NCBI RefSeq assembly: GCF_024733015.1 | Contig: NZ_JANKJG010000001.1 | Location: 372,001-436,000, forward strand | From: Pseudosulfitobacter koreensis | GTDB taxonomy: Bacteria > Pseudomonadota > Alphaproteobacteria > Rhodobacterales > Rhodobacteraceae | DNA: 64,000 nt | Direction: 5' to 3' | In this document: positions 8,041 to 17,778 of the stretch, piece after piece | How positions within the stretch are numbered: position 1 is the stretch's first letter | Layout: every line of letters starts with the position of its first letter | Program-made: the position numbers and the translations under genes | Notes under the pieces: generated by a model | What the model was told of the DNA's origin: nothing | The model's database searches: none | Seen by the model: the letters and a program-made list of their open reading frames with translations, nothing else

Positions 8041-9015
8041 ATGCGCTTCAACCTTGCCCGCAAACGGTTCCGCGACCTCGACGAACAGGAAATCCTGGCT
8101 CTGGCCATTTCGTCAGAGGAAGACGACGCGCAGATATATCGTGGCTATGCCGAAAGCCTGCGCGCCGATTTCCCAGCCAGCGCCGCCGTGTTCGACGGCA
8201 TGGCCGCCGAGGAAGACACCCACCGCCAACGCCTGATCGACCTGCACCGCGCCCGCTTTGGTGCCGTCATCCCGCTGATCCGGCGCGAACATGTCTCGGG
8301 CTTCTATGCCCGGCGACCCGTCTGGCTGACGCGCAATCTGGGGCTCGACCCCATCCGCGCCGAAGCCGCCGCGATGGAGCGTGATGCCGAACGCTTCTAC
8401 CTTGCCGCCGCCGCGCGAACGCAAGATGCCGACACGCGCAAACTGCTGGGCGATCTGGCTGCCGCCGAGGCGGGCCACCAGACCACTGCCGAAGACCTGC
8501 ACGACCAGCACCTGACCGAAGGGGCTCGCAACACCGAAGAAGACGTCGAACGCCGCCAGTTCATCCTCACTTGGGTGCAGCCGGGTCTGGCCGGGCTGAT
8601 GGACGGATCGGTCTCGACCCTCGCCCCGATCTTCGCCACCGCCTTTGCCACGCAGGACACTTGGACCACCTTTCTAGTCGGACTTGCCGCCTCGATCGGC
8701 GCAGGCATCTCCATGGGTTTCACCGAGGCCGCGTCCGATGACGGCGCGCTATCGGGGCGAGGCTCTCCCGTCAAACGTGGCGTGGCTTCGGGCGTCATGA
8801 CAACGGTGGGCGGCTTGGGCCACGCGCTGCCCTATCTGATCACCGATTTCTGGACGGCAACCACCATCGCCATCATCGTTGTCTTCGTCGAACTTTGGGC
8901 GATTGCGTGGATTCAGAACAAATACATGGAAACACCCTTCTTTCGTGCTGCCCTTCAAGTGGTCTTCGGCGGCGCTCTGGTCCTCGCGGCAGGTGTTTTG
9001 ATCGGCAGCGGATAG
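8041..9015 (+). CDS. mbfA: Membrane-bound ferritin MbfA (ferritin-like plus VIT1/CCC1 transporter)
   Basis: The 324-residue protein joins a ferritin/erythrin-like domain (about 10-160) to a membrane VIT1/CCC1-type domain (about 178-324). The iron ligands are visible as EEDTH at 57-61, Glu113 and neighbouring acids, and AEAGH at 141-145. The membrane part contains WVQPGLAGLMDGSVSTLAPIF and GISMGFTEAASDDG, with acidic residues in the helices. MbfA exports excess iron and protects against iron and peroxide stress. The Irr box upstream agrees with this role. The start ATG has a poor ribosome binding site but begins right at the domain. Confidence 0.93.
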   Translation: MRFNLARKRFRDLDEQEILALAISSEEDDAQIYRGYAESLRADFPASAAVFDGMAAEEDTHRQRLIDLHRARFGAVIPLIRREHVSGFYARRPVWLTRNLGLDPIRAEAAAMERDAERFYLAAAARTQDADTRKLLGDLAAAEAGHQTTAEDLHDQHLTEGARNTEEDVERRQFILTWVQPGLAGLMDGSVSTLAPIFATAFATQDTWTTFLVGLAASIGAGISMGFTEAASDDGALSGRGSPVKRGVASGVMTTVGGLGHALPYLITDFWTATTIAIIVVFVELWAIAWIQNKYMETPFFRAALQVVFGGALVLAAGVLIGSG

Positions 9016-9049
9016 ACAGGCCGCAAACCGCAGGCTATCCCTAAGGCCA

Positions 9050-9979
9050 ATGTTGGCCATCTTCCTCAAGACGTTGCCGTTTTTCGCGCTGATCGGACTG
9101 GGATACTGGGCCGGGCGCGCGCGCTTTTTCACACAGGAAGCGACGGCCTACCTGACCAAATTCGTCTTCTACTTCGCCCTCTCGGCCATGCTCTTTCGCT
9201 TTTCCGCCAATCTTGGCCTCGCCGAAGTCTGGAACGGACGCCTGGTCGCCGCCTATCTCTGGGGCACATTGTTCGTCTACGGCATCGCCACCATTGTGGG
9301 CTATCTGCGCAGGCAAACCACCGAAGTCACCGCCATCGAGGCGCAATGCGCAGTGATCGGCAACACCGGCTTTCTGGGCGTGCCGATGCTGACCCTGCTG
9401 CTGGGCGAGGCCGCGATCGGGCCCGTGGTCTTGGCACTGGCGGTGGACCTTATCGTGTTTTCCTCGCTGATCGTGATCCTGATAACCGCCGCGCGCGAAG
9501 GCGAGATCAAGCTCGGCATCATCAAGGCAGTCGCCATCGGCCTGCTCAAGAACCCGATGATCGTGGCCATCACGCTGGGCTTCATCTGGTCCGCGCTGCG
9601 CATCCCGATCCCCGGCCCGTTCAATGAATTCCTGGGCATCCTGGGCGGCGCGGCTACCCCTTGCGCCCTCTTCGCCATCGGCGCGTCGCTGGCAAGCAAA
9701 TCCGCTGAACGGCTGTCGGTCGCGGGATGGCTCAGCTTTTGCAAACTGGTGCTGCACCCGCTCTTCGTGGCCTTCGCCGCCCTGTTCCTGTTCTCGGTCG
9801 ACACGTTCTCGGCCACCGTCATCATATCTGCCGCCGCCCTTCCCGTCGCGGGCAACATCTTCATGCTGGCCCAACACTACGGCGTCGCCCCCCAGCGTGT
9901 TTCGGCGGCGATCCTGGTCTCGACCGCCATCAGCATCGTCACCGTATCGTTAGTCATCGGCTGGCTGACCGCGGCTTAG
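9050..9979 (+). CDS. AEC-family transporter
   Basis: This 309-residue membrane protein belongs to the auxin efflux carrier (AEC) family, with about ten hydrophobic segments in two halves. Recognisable parts are FFALIGLGYWAGRARFF at the N-terminus, IGNTGFLGVPML near the middle and LPVAGNIFMLAQHYG before the last helices. Bacterial members carry organic anions such as malate, but the substrate here cannot be told. It starts 34 bases after mbfA, behind an AAGG site. Shared transcription with mbfA is possible. Confidence 0.85.
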   Translation: MLAIFLKTLPFFALIGLGYWAGRARFFTQEATAYLTKFVFYFALSAMLFRFSANLGLAEVWNGRLVAAYLWGTLFVYGIATIVGYLRRQTTEVTAIEAQCAVIGNTGFLGVPMLTLLLGEAAIGPVVLALAVDLIVFSSLIVILITAAREGEIKLGIIKAVAIGLLKNPMIVAITLGFIWSALRIPIPGPFNEFLGILGGAATPCALFAIGASLASKSAERLSVAGWLSFCKLVLHPLFVAFAALFLFSVDTFSATVIISAAALPVAGNIFMLAQHYGVAPQRVSAAILVSTAISIVTVSLVIGWLTAA

Positions 9980-9980
9980 G

Positions 9981-10036
9981 CTTCTTTTGGCCTTTAAATA
10001 TCCCCGCCGGAGGCTCCCGTCCTTGCCGGGCGCGCC
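9981..10036 (+). repeat. Diverged 3'-end element (TTTAAATATCCCCGCCGGAGG type)
   Basis: Directly after the AEC transporter stop comes CTTCTTTTGGCCTTTAAATA and then a GC-rich part with CCGCCGGAGGC. The plan (pyrimidine-rich start, A/T box, GC-rich end) resembles the other 3'-end elements of the window, but the sequence is much diverged. It may be a second subfamily. Homology is uncertain. Confidence 0.4.
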
Positions 10037-10078
10037 GTCACCCGATAGCCATGCGGCAACCGATGAAGGAGCACACTC

Positions 10079-10912
10079 ATGCAAACCATTTCCGAAAATG
10101 CCTGCTTTGGCGGCACCCAAGGCGTCTATACCCACGCCTCCGACGCTTGCGCCTGCGACATGACCTTTGGCCTGTTCCTCCCGCTCGAGGCGCGCGACGG
10201 CCCGGTTCCGGTGCTGTGGTATCTGTCCGGCCTGACCTGCACCCACGAGAACGCGATGACCAAGGCGGGTGCCCAGACCTGGGCCGCCGAACATGGCATC
10301 GCGCTGGTCTTTCCCGACACCTCGCCGCGCGGCGACGATGTGGCCGACGACGATGCCTATGATCTGGGCAAGGGTGCAGGGTTCTACGTCGATGCGACCC
10401 AAGCGCCGTGGAAACCCCATTTCAACATGTGGTCCTATATCTCGGAAGAACTACCCGACCTGATACAGGAGCATTTTGCGGTGGACATGGACCGACAGGC
10501 GATCACCGGCCATTCGATGGGCGGTCACGGTGCGTTGACGCTGGCGATGAACCTGCCGGGGCGTTTCCGCTCGGTCTCGGCCTTCGCGCCGATCTGCAAT
10601 CCGGCGGGCAGCGATTGGGGCCGCAAGCAACTTCAGGCCTATCTTGGCGACGATGAAACCACGTGGACCCGTCATGACGCCAGCCTGATGATGTCCCGAC
10701 AGGGCTTCGACGGCCCGATGCTGATCGACACCGGCACCGACGACCAGTTCATCGACCTCCTGAAACCCGAAGCCTTGGCGGAAGCGGTTGCCAAACGTCG
10801 CCAGCAGGCCACCCTTCGCCTGCAACCGGGCTATGATCACAGCTACTTCTTCGTCTCGACCTTCATGGAGGATCACGTGGCCTTCCACGCCGACGCGCTT
10901 TACGCCGATTAA
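10079..10912 (+). CDS. fghA: S-formylglutathione hydrolase
   Basis: The 277-residue esterase D family enzyme splits S-formylglutathione to formate and glutathione, the second step of glutathione-dependent formaldehyde detoxification. The nucleophile Ser146 lies in GHSMGGHGAL. The acid is in LIDTGTDDQFIDLL and the His in QPGYDHSYFF. GLTCTHENAMTKAGAQ is a typical family stretch. The GAAGGAG site precedes the ATG. The partner formaldehyde dehydrogenase gene is not in the window. sthA starts 8 bases downstream. Confidence 0.96.
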   Translation: MQTISENACFGGTQGVYTHASDACACDMTFGLFLPLEARDGPVPVLWYLSGLTCTHENAMTKAGAQTWAAEHGIALVFPDTSPRGDDVADDDAYDLGKGAGFYVDATQAPWKPHFNMWSYISEELPDLIQEHFAVDMDRQAITGHSMGGHGALTLAMNLPGRFRSVSAFAPICNPAGSDWGRKQLQAYLGDDETTWTRHDASLMMSRQGFDGPMLIDTGTDDQFIDLLKPEALAEAVAKRRQQATLRLQPGYDHSYFFVSTFMEDHVAFHADALYAD

Positions 10913-10920
10913 GGACACCC

Positions 10921-12345
10921 ATGTCGCATTACGATCTTGTCATCATCGGGTCCGGCCCTGCGGGCCGGTCCGCCGCCATTCAGGCGGGCAAGCTGAAACG
11001 ACGCGTGCTGGTCATCGACCGGGGCGACCGGCTGGGCGGGGTGTCGGTGCACACCGGCACAATCCCGTCCAAGACCCTGCGCGAAACCGTACTGAACCTC
11101 AGCGGCTGGCGCGAACGCAGCTTTTACGGGCGCTCGTACCGCGCCCGCCCGGACATCGGGGCCGAAGACCTGCGTGCACGGCTGCACATGACCCTCGATT
11201 ACGAGGTGGACGTGCTGGAACACCAGTTCGCCCGCAACCACGTCGATACTCTGCACGGCGCGGCGCGGTTCGTCGATCCGCACACCGTCGAGGTCGACAC
11301 CGAGGCGGGCAAGAAGACGAAGATCACCGCCGACAAGTTCCTGATCGCCACCGGCACGCGCACCTACCGGCCCGACAACGTGCCGTTCAACGGGCGCACC
11401 GTGGTGGACAGCGACAACTTTCTCGAGATGAAAGAGATCCCGCGCAGTCTGGTCGTGATTGGCGCGGGCGTGATCGGCGTGGAATATGCCACGATGTTCT
11501 CGGCCCTCGACGTGCGGGTGACGCTGATCGAGCCGCGCGAGACATTTCTCGATTTCATCGACACCGCGACAATTCAGGAATTCACCCATGAAATCCGCGA
11601 AAACGGCGTCGATCTGCGGCTGGGGTCCGCCGTGGACAAGATCGAAGATGCGGGCGCCCACATCGAAGTGAGCCTCGCCAACGGTCGGCACGTGCGCGGC
11701 GAGATGCTGCTCTTTGCCGCCGGTCGCATGGGTGCGACCGACCAGTTGAACACCAAGGCGGCAGGGCTCGAGACCGACCACCGCGGGCGCTTGTCGGTTC
11801 AGCGCAAGACCTATCAGACCAATGTGCCACATATTTACGCAGCCGGCGACGTGATCGGGCATCCTTCGCTCGCCTCTACCTCGCTGCAACAGGGGCGCGT
11901 TGCGGCCTGTCATGCGCTTGATACGCCGACGCTTGAGGAAAGCCCTTGGTTTCCCTATGGGATCTATTCGGTTCCTGAAATCAGTACCTGCGGCATGTCC
12001 GAGGAGGAGATGCAGGAGCGCGGCATCGCCTATGAGGTCGGGATTGCGCGCATGCGCGAGACATCGCGCGGGCACATCATGGGGCTGGAACACGGAATGC
12101 TGAAAATGCTGGTCAGCCTGAAAACCCGCCGGGTGCTGGGCGTCCAGATCGTGGGCGAAGGCGCGACCGAGCTGATCCACATTGCCCAGGCGGTGCTGAA
12201 CCTGAAGGGCACGGTGGATTACTTCGTGCAGAACACCTTCAATTATCCAACTCTTGCAGAGGCTTACAAGATCGCGGGTCTTGACGCCTTCAACCGCATG
12301 CCGATCCCCGAACAATACAAGACCCCGCGCAAGGGCACCGAATGA
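10921..12345 (+). CDS. sthA: Soluble Si-specific NAD(P)+ transhydrogenase
   Basis: This 474-residue flavoprotein transfers hydride between NADPH and NAD+, balancing the two pools in the cytoplasm. The FAD-binding [10 protein letters not shown] is near the N-terminus, the NAD(P)-binding [17 protein letters not shown] in the middle and the dimer domain at the C-terminus. Where lipoamide dehydrogenases carry the redox disulfide, this protein reads [15 protein letters not shown] with no cysteine, which is the mark of the transhydrogenase branch. AAGGACACCC precedes the ATG. The end overlaps the next gene in an ATGA. Confidence 0.93.
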   Translation: MSHYDLVIIGSGPAGRSAAIQAGKLKRRVLVIDRGDRLGGVSVHTGTIPSKTLRETVLNLSGWRERSFYGRSYRARPDIGAEDLRARLHMTLDYEVDVLEHQFARNHVDTLHGAARFVDPHTVEVDTEAGKKTKITADKFLIATGTRTYRPDNVPFNGRTVVDSDNFLEMKEIPRSLVVIGAGVIGVEYATMFSALDVRVTLIEPRETFLDFIDTATIQEFTHEIRENGVDLRLGSAVDKIEDAGAHIEVSLANGRHVRGEMLLFAAGRMGATDQLNTKAAGLETDHRGRLSVQRKTYQTNVPHIYAAGDVIGHPSLASTSLQQGRVAACHALDTPTLEESPWFPYGIYSVPEISTCGMSEEEMQERGIAYEVGIARMRETSRGHIMGLEHGMLKMLVSLKTRRVLGVQIVGEGATELIHIAQAVLNLKGTVDYFVQNTFNYPTLAEAYKIAGLDAFNRMPIPEQYKTPRKGTE

Positions 12346-12791
12346 GCCTCTATATTGACGCCGATGCCTGCCCGGTAAAAGCCGAGGCTGAACGGGTTGC
12401 CACGCGACACCGCCTGAAGATGTACGTGGTCTCGAACGGCGGCCTGCGCCCTTCGCAAAATCCGCTGGTCGAAACCGTCATCGTGCCCGAGGGACCGGAC
12501 GTCGCCGACATGTGGATCGCCGATCGTGCAGGCCCCGGTGACGTGGTGGTGACAGGCGACATTCCCCTGGCTGCGAAATGCGTCGAAGCGGGCGCGCAAG
12601 TGCTGAAACATGACGGCGAACCGCTGACGCGGGCCAATATCGGCAACGTGCTGGCCACCCGCGACCTGATGACCGATCTGCGCAGCGCCGATCCCTTTCG
12701 TCAGGGTGGCGGCAAAGGCTTTACAAAGGCCGACCGCTCACGTTTTCTGGACGCATTGGAGCGGGCGATACGCGCCGCCGCAAAGACTTAA
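12342..12791 (+). CDS. YaiI/YqxD family protein (UPF0178)
   Basis: The 149-residue product begins with the family hallmark [23 protein letters not shown] and keeps [17 protein letters not shown] and the C-terminal [13 protein letters not shown]. Family members have a PIN-like fold and are suspected nucleases, but a function is not established. The start is coupled to sthA by an ATGA overlap. A HAD-family gene follows after 47 bases. Confidence 0.9.
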   Translation: MSLYIDADACPVKAEAERVATRHRLKMYVVSNGGLRPSQNPLVETVIVPEGPDVADMWIADRAGPGDVVVTGDIPLAAKCVEAGAQVLKHDGEPLTRANIGNVLATRDLMTDLRSADPFRQGGGKGFTKADRSRFLDALERAIRAAAKT

Positions 12792-12838
12792 GGCGCCCCT
12801 GTCCCGCAACGGATACCGGCGCGGGAAAGGCGATAAAT

Positions 12839-13459
12839 ATGACCATCAAGGCCGTCGTGTTCGACATCGGCAACGTGTTGATCGAGTGGCAACCCGAACG
12901 TTTCTTCGACCGTGAAGTCGGCGGCCAGCGCCGTCACGAGATGTTCGCCAACGTGGACCTGCACGGCATGAACGACCGCGTCGACATGGGCGAGAATTTC
13001 ACCGACGTCGTCATGGCCACCGCCGACGCCAACCCCGACTGGGCAATGGAAATCCGCATGTGGCACGACCGCTGGATCGACCTGGCGTCGCCCGCCATAG
13101 ACCGCTCCGTGCGGCTGATGGCGGCGCTTCAGGCCAAGGGCGTTCCGGTGTTCTCGCTGACAAACTTCGGCATCCAGACCTACGACATAGCTGCCGAAAG
13201 ATACCCGTTCCTGCGCGCGTTCGACCGCGATTTCATTTCCGGGCACATGGGCGTGATCAAGCCCGACGCGCAGATCTTCGAGATGCTGGAAGCGGCCACC
13301 GGCCTTGCGGGCGAAGAGCTGATCTTTACAGACGACCGCGCCGACAATATCGCCGCCGCTGCGGTGCGTGGCTGGCGCACGCACCAGTTCACAAACCCCG
13401 AAGGTTGGGCCGACCGGCTGGTTGCCGAGGGGTTGCTGACCGAGGAGGAATCGCAATGA
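12839..13459 (+). CDS. HAD family hydrolase (YihX-like)
   Basis: This 206-residue protein has HAD motif I as FDIGNVLIEW (Asp9), motif II around FSLTNFG, and the C-terminal IKPDAQIFE plus FTDDRADNIAAA with the metal-binding Asp pair. The GN after the first Asp is typical of YihX-like sugar phosphatases such as alpha-glucose-1-phosphatase. The true substrate is unknown. Its stop overlaps the start of the ornithine cyclodeaminase homologue (ATGA), so the two are co-expressed. Confidence 0.87.
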   Translation: MTIKAVVFDIGNVLIEWQPERFFDREVGGQRRHEMFANVDLHGMNDRVDMGENFTDVVMATADANPDWAMEIRMWHDRWIDLASPAIDRSVRLMAALQAKGVPVFSLTNFGIQTYDIAAERYPFLRAFDRDFISGHMGVIKPDAQIFEMLEAATGLAGEELIFTDDRADNIAAAAVRGWRTHQFTNPEGWADRLVAEGLLTEEESQ

Positions 13460-14376
13460 GCCATATCCCCATCATCCCCTTCGCCGAAGGTGACGCGCTG
13501 CTCGACTGGATCGGCCTGACCGACGCATTGGCGGCGGGTCACGCCCTGCCCCGCGCCGAGATTGGCGATACCTTCCTCTACCGGAACCCCGACACGCTGC
13601 TGAACCGGTCTGCCTGGATCGACGGGCTGGGCATCGCGGTGAAATCGGCGACGATCTTCCCCGGAAATCCGGCCAAGAACCAGCCGATGGTGAACGGCGG
13701 CGTCACGCTCTATTCCGACACCGATGGCACGCTGGAGGCGATTGTCGATTTCCATCTGGTGACCAAGTGGAAGACCGCAGGCGACAGCCTGACCGCCGCG
13801 CGCAGACTGGCACGCCCCGACAGCAAGAACATCCTGATCGTCGGCGCAGGCACTGTGGGCCGCAACCTGCATGCCGCCTATTCTGCGGCGTTCCCCGACG
13901 CCCGCTTTACCGTCTGGAACCGCACGCGCGCCAATGCCGAAACGATGGCGCAGGAGATCGACGGACTGCAGGTCGCGGACGATCTGGAGGCTGCCGTGCG
14001 TGCCGCCGACATCGTCACCAGCGCCACCATGTCCACCGAACCGCTGATCCGCGGCGCTTGGCTGCAACCCGGCCAGCACATCGACCTGATCGGCGCGTAC
14101 CGCCCCGACATGCGCGAAGTCGACGACGCGGCCTTGCAAAAATCGCGGATTTTCGTGGACAGTTTCGACACCACGGTCGGGCACATCGGCGAGATCAACA
14201 TCCCGCTGGAAAGCGGCGCGATCACCCGTGACGATCTGCTGGCGGATTATTACGGAATGGACGCGCTGACCCGCACATCCGCCGACGAGATCACCCTGTT
14301 CAAGAACGGCGGCGGGGCGCATCTGGACCTGATGACCAGCCGCTATATCCTGGACCGCTGGACCGCCGCCAAATGA
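13456..14376 (+). CDS. Ornithine cyclodeaminase / mu-crystallin family protein
   Basis: The 306-residue protein has the family layout: an N-terminal dimer domain with VKSATIFPGNPAKNQPMVNGG and a Rossmann domain with ILIVGAGTVGRN. It also shows ATMSTEPLI and a C-terminal ITLFKNGGGAHLDLMTS. Members include ornithine cyclodeaminase, alanine dehydrogenase and imine reductases, and the sequence alone does not decide. The frame is open further upstream, inside the HAD gene; the start at 13456 is chosen for its ATGA overlap and the GAGGAGGAA site before it. Its own stop overlaps the hydrolase start, again ATGA. Confidence 0.87.
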   Translation: MSHIPIIPFAEGDALLDWIGLTDALAAGHALPRAEIGDTFLYRNPDTLLNRSAWIDGLGIAVKSATIFPGNPAKNQPMVNGGVTLYSDTDGTLEAIVDFHLVTKWKTAGDSLTAARRLARPDSKNILIVGAGTVGRNLHAAYSAAFPDARFTVWNRTRANAETMAQEIDGLQVADDLEAAVRAADIVTSATMSTEPLIRGAWLQPGQHIDLIGAYRPDMREVDDAALQKSRIFVDSFDTTVGHIGEINIPLESGAITRDDLLADYYGMDALTRTSADEITLFKNGGGAHLDLMTSRYILDRWTAAK

Positions 14377-15296
14377 CCTATGTGCTGCTGATCCTTCTGG
14401 CCGCGCTGATCGCCGCACCTGTGCTGGCCGAGCGTTTTCGCCCCCGGATGGGACCAAAGGCGCGGCAGAAAGCACCCGGCAATTTCGCCACATTGTCACG
14501 CGGCGTGGTGCATTACGACTGGCTGGGCCCGGTGCGCGGGCCAGTCTGCGTCTGTATCCACGGGCTGACCACGTCCTCCTATGTCTGGGGTGGGTTGGCG
14601 CGCGGGCTGGCAGCGATGGGCTTTCGCGTGCTGATCTTTGACCACTACGGGCGAGGCTATTCCGACCGGCCGAAGGGCGCCCATGACAATGCGTTTTACC
14701 TCAGCGAGGTCGAGGAACTGCTGGCCCACGAAGGTGTGGATCAGGACATCACCCTGATCGGCTATTCAATGGGCGGCGCGATTGCCACGCTCTATGCGGC
14801 GGCGCATCCCGACCAGATCCGCCAGCTGATCCTGCTGGCGCCTGCGGGGATGACGCAAGTGCGCACCCAGCTGGGCCAGTTCGTCAGGAAAACCCCGATA
14901 TTGGGCGACTGGATGATGCTGGCCTTCTTTCCCTATCAGTTGCGCAAGGGGCTCAAGGCCGAAGAGGCGCTGCCAACCCAAGTCGAGAACATCGGCGACA
15001 AACAGCGGGCCGAACTGAAATGGCGCGGTTTTGTGCCTGCCGTCCTTGCCAGCCTGCGCGGCGTGCTCAGCCGCACACAAAAGACCGAGCACCAGATCAT
15101 CCACCGCGAGGGCATCCCGGTCCTGGCGATCTGGGGGCGCGAGGACACGGTGATTTCGCTGTCCTCCGTCGGTGTGCTGGCCGAGTGGAGCCGCCACGCC
15201 CATCAAGAGGTGATCGACGGTGCGACCCACGCGCTGACCTATACACATGCCGATCAGGTGATAGAGATCATACGGGATAACCCGCCAAAGATTTAG
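14373..15296 (+). CDS. Alpha/beta hydrolase with N-terminal membrane segment
   Basis: This 307-residue protein has one hydrophobic segment at about 3-20 and then an alpha/beta hydrolase fold. Ser132 sits in the nucleophile elbow GYSMGGA. The oxyanion-hole region is CIHGLTTSSY, the acid is probably in WGREDTVI and the His in GATHALTY. It is likely an inner-membrane-anchored esterase or lipase-like enzyme; the substrate is unknown. It is the last gene in a run with 4-base overlaps. A short tandem duplication covers its stop codon. Confidence 0.85.
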   Translation: MTYVLLILLAALIAAPVLAERFRPRMGPKARQKAPGNFATLSRGVVHYDWLGPVRGPVCVCIHGLTTSSYVWGGLARGLAAMGFRVLIFDHYGRGYSDRPKGAHDNAFYLSEVEELLAHEGVDQDITLIGYSMGGAIATLYAAAHPDQIRQLILLAPAGMTQVRTQLGQFVRKTPILGDWMMLAFFPYQLRKGLKAEEALPTQVENIGDKQRAELKWRGFVPAVLASLRGVLSRTQKTEHQIIHREGIPVLAIWGREDTVISLSSVGVLAEWSRHAHQEVIDGATHALTYTHADQVIEIIRDNPPKI

Positions 15297-15313
15297 GCCG
15301 CCAAAGACCTAGA
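15282..15313. repeat. 16-bp tandem duplication over two convergent stop codons
   Basis: Two 16-base units, CCGCCAAAGATTTAGG (15282-15297) and CCGCCAAAGACCTAGA (15298-15313), agree at 13 of 16 positions. The first carries the TAG stop of the alpha/beta hydrolase. The second carries, on the other strand, the TAG stop of the MFS gene. The genes are only 12 bases apart. Confidence 0.7.
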
Positions 15314-16562
15314 CCGCCGGTTTCGCCATCAGGACCGCGCCCAAGGGCCGTTCTCGGATCGGCAGATGCACGATGGCACTAAACGCTCCGACGCCCACGC
15401 CGATCCACCACACCATCGTGTAGTCCCCGGTGATGTCGTACATCCGCCCGCCCAGCCATACGCCGAAAAAACTGCCCAGTTGGTGGCTAAAGAACACGAT
15501 GCCATAGAGCGTGCCCATGTACCGCAGCCCATAGATATGCGCGACCAGCCCCGAGGTCAGCGGCACAGTTGCCAGCCACAGCGCGCCCATTCCGACCGAA
15601 AACAAGATCACCGACGCAGGCGTGATCGGCAACATGATGAACAGCGCCGCGATCACCGTGCGACCCACGTAGATCCCTGCCAGCAGGTATTTCTTGGAAT
15701 ATCGCTTGCCTGCCCAACCGGCGGTCAGCGTGCCCGCGATATTGGCCAGCCCAATCAGCGAAATCGCCACCGCCCCCAGCGCCGAGGTGCTGGTGATCCC
15801 GATATTGTGCAGCACGCCTCCCGGCAGGATCGGGCCACACAGCTCTGTCACAAAGGCCGGAAAATGCGCGGTGATGAACCCCAGTTGATAGCCGCAACTG
15901 AAAAAACCAAGGAAGATCAGCGTATAAGACGGATCGCGAAAGGCCTTTACCAGGATCTGGCCCATGCTCTCTTCCAACTCGGCCTTGGACGCCGTGACCG
16001 GCGCGCGCATCAGCGGCAGCGACAGCAGCATCGCCAGGATGGTTGCGGCGAAGACCATGAACACCATCTGCCAGCTCATCATCGTCAGCAGCCATTCGGC
16101 CACCGGCGCGCCGAACACCTGCCCCGCGCTGCCCGCAGCGGTGGCGATGGCCAGTGACATCGACCGGTTGTCATCGCTTGCAGCACGCCCCACCACGGCC
16201 AGAATGACGCCAAAGCCTGTGCCCGCGATGCCGAAACCCACCAGCCACGCATAGGCCTGATGTTCGATCGGCGTGGTCGATCCCGCCGACAGCACCAGCC
16301 CCACGGCATAGATCACCGCACCCATCACGATGGCCTTTCGGTCACCGATCTTTTCAGCGATGGCCCCGAATATCGGCTGCCCGACGCCCCAGGCAAGGTT
16401 CTGGATCGCGATGGCCAGTGAAAATTCGGTGCGCAGCCAGCTGAATTCCTCGGCGATGGGGATCTGGAACACGCCGAACGACGCGCGGACCGCGAAGCTG
16501 ACCATGATGATAAAGCAGCCGACCAGCAGGACGGGCGTGAACAGGGGGGTGCGGGGGGTCAC
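15309..16562 (-). CDS. MFS transporter
   Basis: The 417-residue protein has about twelve hydrophobic segments and the major facilitator layout. The loop between helices 2 and 3 reads GAIAEKIGDRKAIVMG, the usual basic motif A. It resembles oxalate/formate or monocarboxylate-type carriers, but the substrate cannot be told. The start is a GTG preceded by CGGAG at good spacing. It is convergent with the alpha/beta hydrolase gene and stands alone on the minus strand. Confidence 0.88.
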   Translation of the reverse strand: MTPRTPLFTPVLLVGCFIIMVSFAVRASFGVFQIPIAEEFSWLRTEFSLAIAIQNLAWGVGQPIFGAIAEKIGDRKAIVMGAVIYAVGLVLSAGSTTPIEHQAYAWLVGFGIAGTGFGVILAVVGRAASDDNRSMSLAIATAAGSAGQVFGAPVAEWLLTMMSWQMVFMVFAATILAMLLSLPLMRAPVTASKAELEESMGQILVKAFRDPSYTLIFLGFFSCGYQLGFITAHFPAFVTELCGPILPGGVLHNIGITSTSALGAVAISLIGLANIAGTLTAGWAGKRYSKKYLLAGIYVGRTVIAALFIMLPITPASVILFSVGMGALWLATVPLTSGLVAHIYGLRYMGTLYGIVFFSHQLGSFFGVWLGGRMYDITGDYTMVWWIGVGVGAFSAIVHLPIRERPLGAVLMAKPAV

Positions 16563-16710
16563 TGTGATGCTCCGATTGCAGGGTCCGCAAACCTTAGGAA
16601 ATTCTGGCGATCGGTCAAATCAGCAATTCCGGCAGCTACGTCACGAAATTTGATGAGACCCCGCGCCTCCCCGCGCTTTTCAACGCCGCGACGCTCGGCT
16701 AAGCCAAGGC

Positions 16711-17778
16711 ATGACCAAATTCAGCACAGTTTACGCACAGTTGACCGCCGACGGGACCCTGCACTCCGATCCCGCCCAGGAGGCGGTGATGGGCGAGTTC
16801 GACCGCATCCAGCAAGCCCTGACCAAACCTGTCAAGACGGGATGGTTTCGCAAAGCGCCCGAGGCGCCCAAGGGGCTCTACCTGTGGGGCGGCGTCGGGC
16901 GAGGCAAGTCGATGCTGATGGATCTCTTTGTGCAGCACATCGGCGACGTGCCCGCGCGGCGGGTGCATTTCCACGCCTTCATGCAGGAAATCCACGCCGC
17001 ACTGCACGAGGCCCACCAGAACGGTATCGAGGATGCGGTCGCACCCGTCGCGACCAAGGTCGCGGAAAGCGTGCGGCTTCTGGCCTTCGACGAGATGCAG
17101 ATCACCGACATCACCGACGCGATGATCGTGGGGCGTCTGTTCCGCGCCCTGTTCGAGGCGGGCGTCTGCGTCATCACCACGTCAAACCGCCACCCCGACG
17201 AGCTTTATAAGAACGGGCTGAACCGGCAGCTGTTCCTGCCCTTCATCGCGCTGATCCAGGAAAAGATGGTGGTGCACGAAATGGTCAGCCCCCGCGATTA
17301 CCGCCAGGATCGGCTGTCGGGCGAGGCGCGGTTCTTTACCCCCATATCCGCCGAGACACGCGCGACGATGGACGCGGTCTGGCGCGACCTGACGGGCGGC
17401 GAGGCCGAACCACTGGTGTTGCGGATCAAGGGGCGCGATGTGGAACTGCCCGCCTATCGAAATGGCATCGCGCGCGCGCCGTTCTATGAGCTGTGCGGCA
17501 AACCATTGGGACCGGGCGATTATCTGGTCATCGCCGACACCGTGCGCGTGCTGATGATCGACAACATCCCGCGTTTGTCGCGCAGCAACTTCAACGAAGC
17601 GAAACGCTTCGTCACGCTGATCGACGCGCTTTACGAGGCCAAGGTCAAGCTGATCGCCTCTGCCGCCGCCGTGCCCGAAATGCTCTACGTCGAGGGCGAA
17701 GGCACGTTCGAGTTCGAGCGCACCGCATCGCGGCTGCGCGAGATGATGGCCGACGATTGGGGTCAGCCCGAGGCGTAG
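16711..17778 (+). CDS. zapE: Cell division protein ZapE (AFG1-like ATPase)
   Basis: This 355-residue P-loop ATPase is of the AFG1/ZapE family, which in E. coli acts on the FtsZ ring late in division. Walker A is GGVGRGKS at 60-67 and Walker B lies in LLAFDEMQITD. The stretches RVHFHAFMQEIH, TTSNRHPDELYKNGLNR and FNEAKRFVTLIDALYE are family marks. In alphaproteobacteria the gene often lies near the TCA-cycle genes, which are not seen here. The last 16 bases overlap the convergent membrane protein gene. Confidence 0.94.
   Translation: MTKFSTVYAQLTADGTLHSDPAQEAVMGEFDRIQQALTKPVKTGWFRKAPEAPKGLYLWGGVGRGKSMLMDLFVQHIGDVPARRVHFHAFMQEIHAALHEAHQNGIEDAVAPVATKVAESVRLLAFDEMQITDITDAMIVGRLFRALFEAGVCVITTSNRHPDELYKNGLNRQLFLPFIALIQEKMVVHEMVSPRDYRQDRLSGEARFFTPISAETRATMDAVWRDLTGGEAEPLVLRIKGRDVELPAYRNGIARAPFYELCGKPLGPGDYLVIADTVRVLMIDNIPRLSRSNFNEAKRFVTLIDALYEAKVKLIASAAAVPEMLYVEGEGTFEFERTASRLREMMADDWGQPEA

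Noticed and set aside
10921-12345. Dihydrolipoamide dehydrogenase
   Set aside because: The redox-active cysteine pair is missing at [13 protein letters not shown], which fits the soluble transhydrogenase instead.
17763-17778. The zapE and hybrid-kinase convergent ends both overlap by 16 bases and read PEA-stop on one strand and ASG-stop on the other
   Set aside because: The two junctions (also 55846-55861) share stop placement and codon bias but not aligned sequence; chance in a GC-rich genome is the simpler reading.
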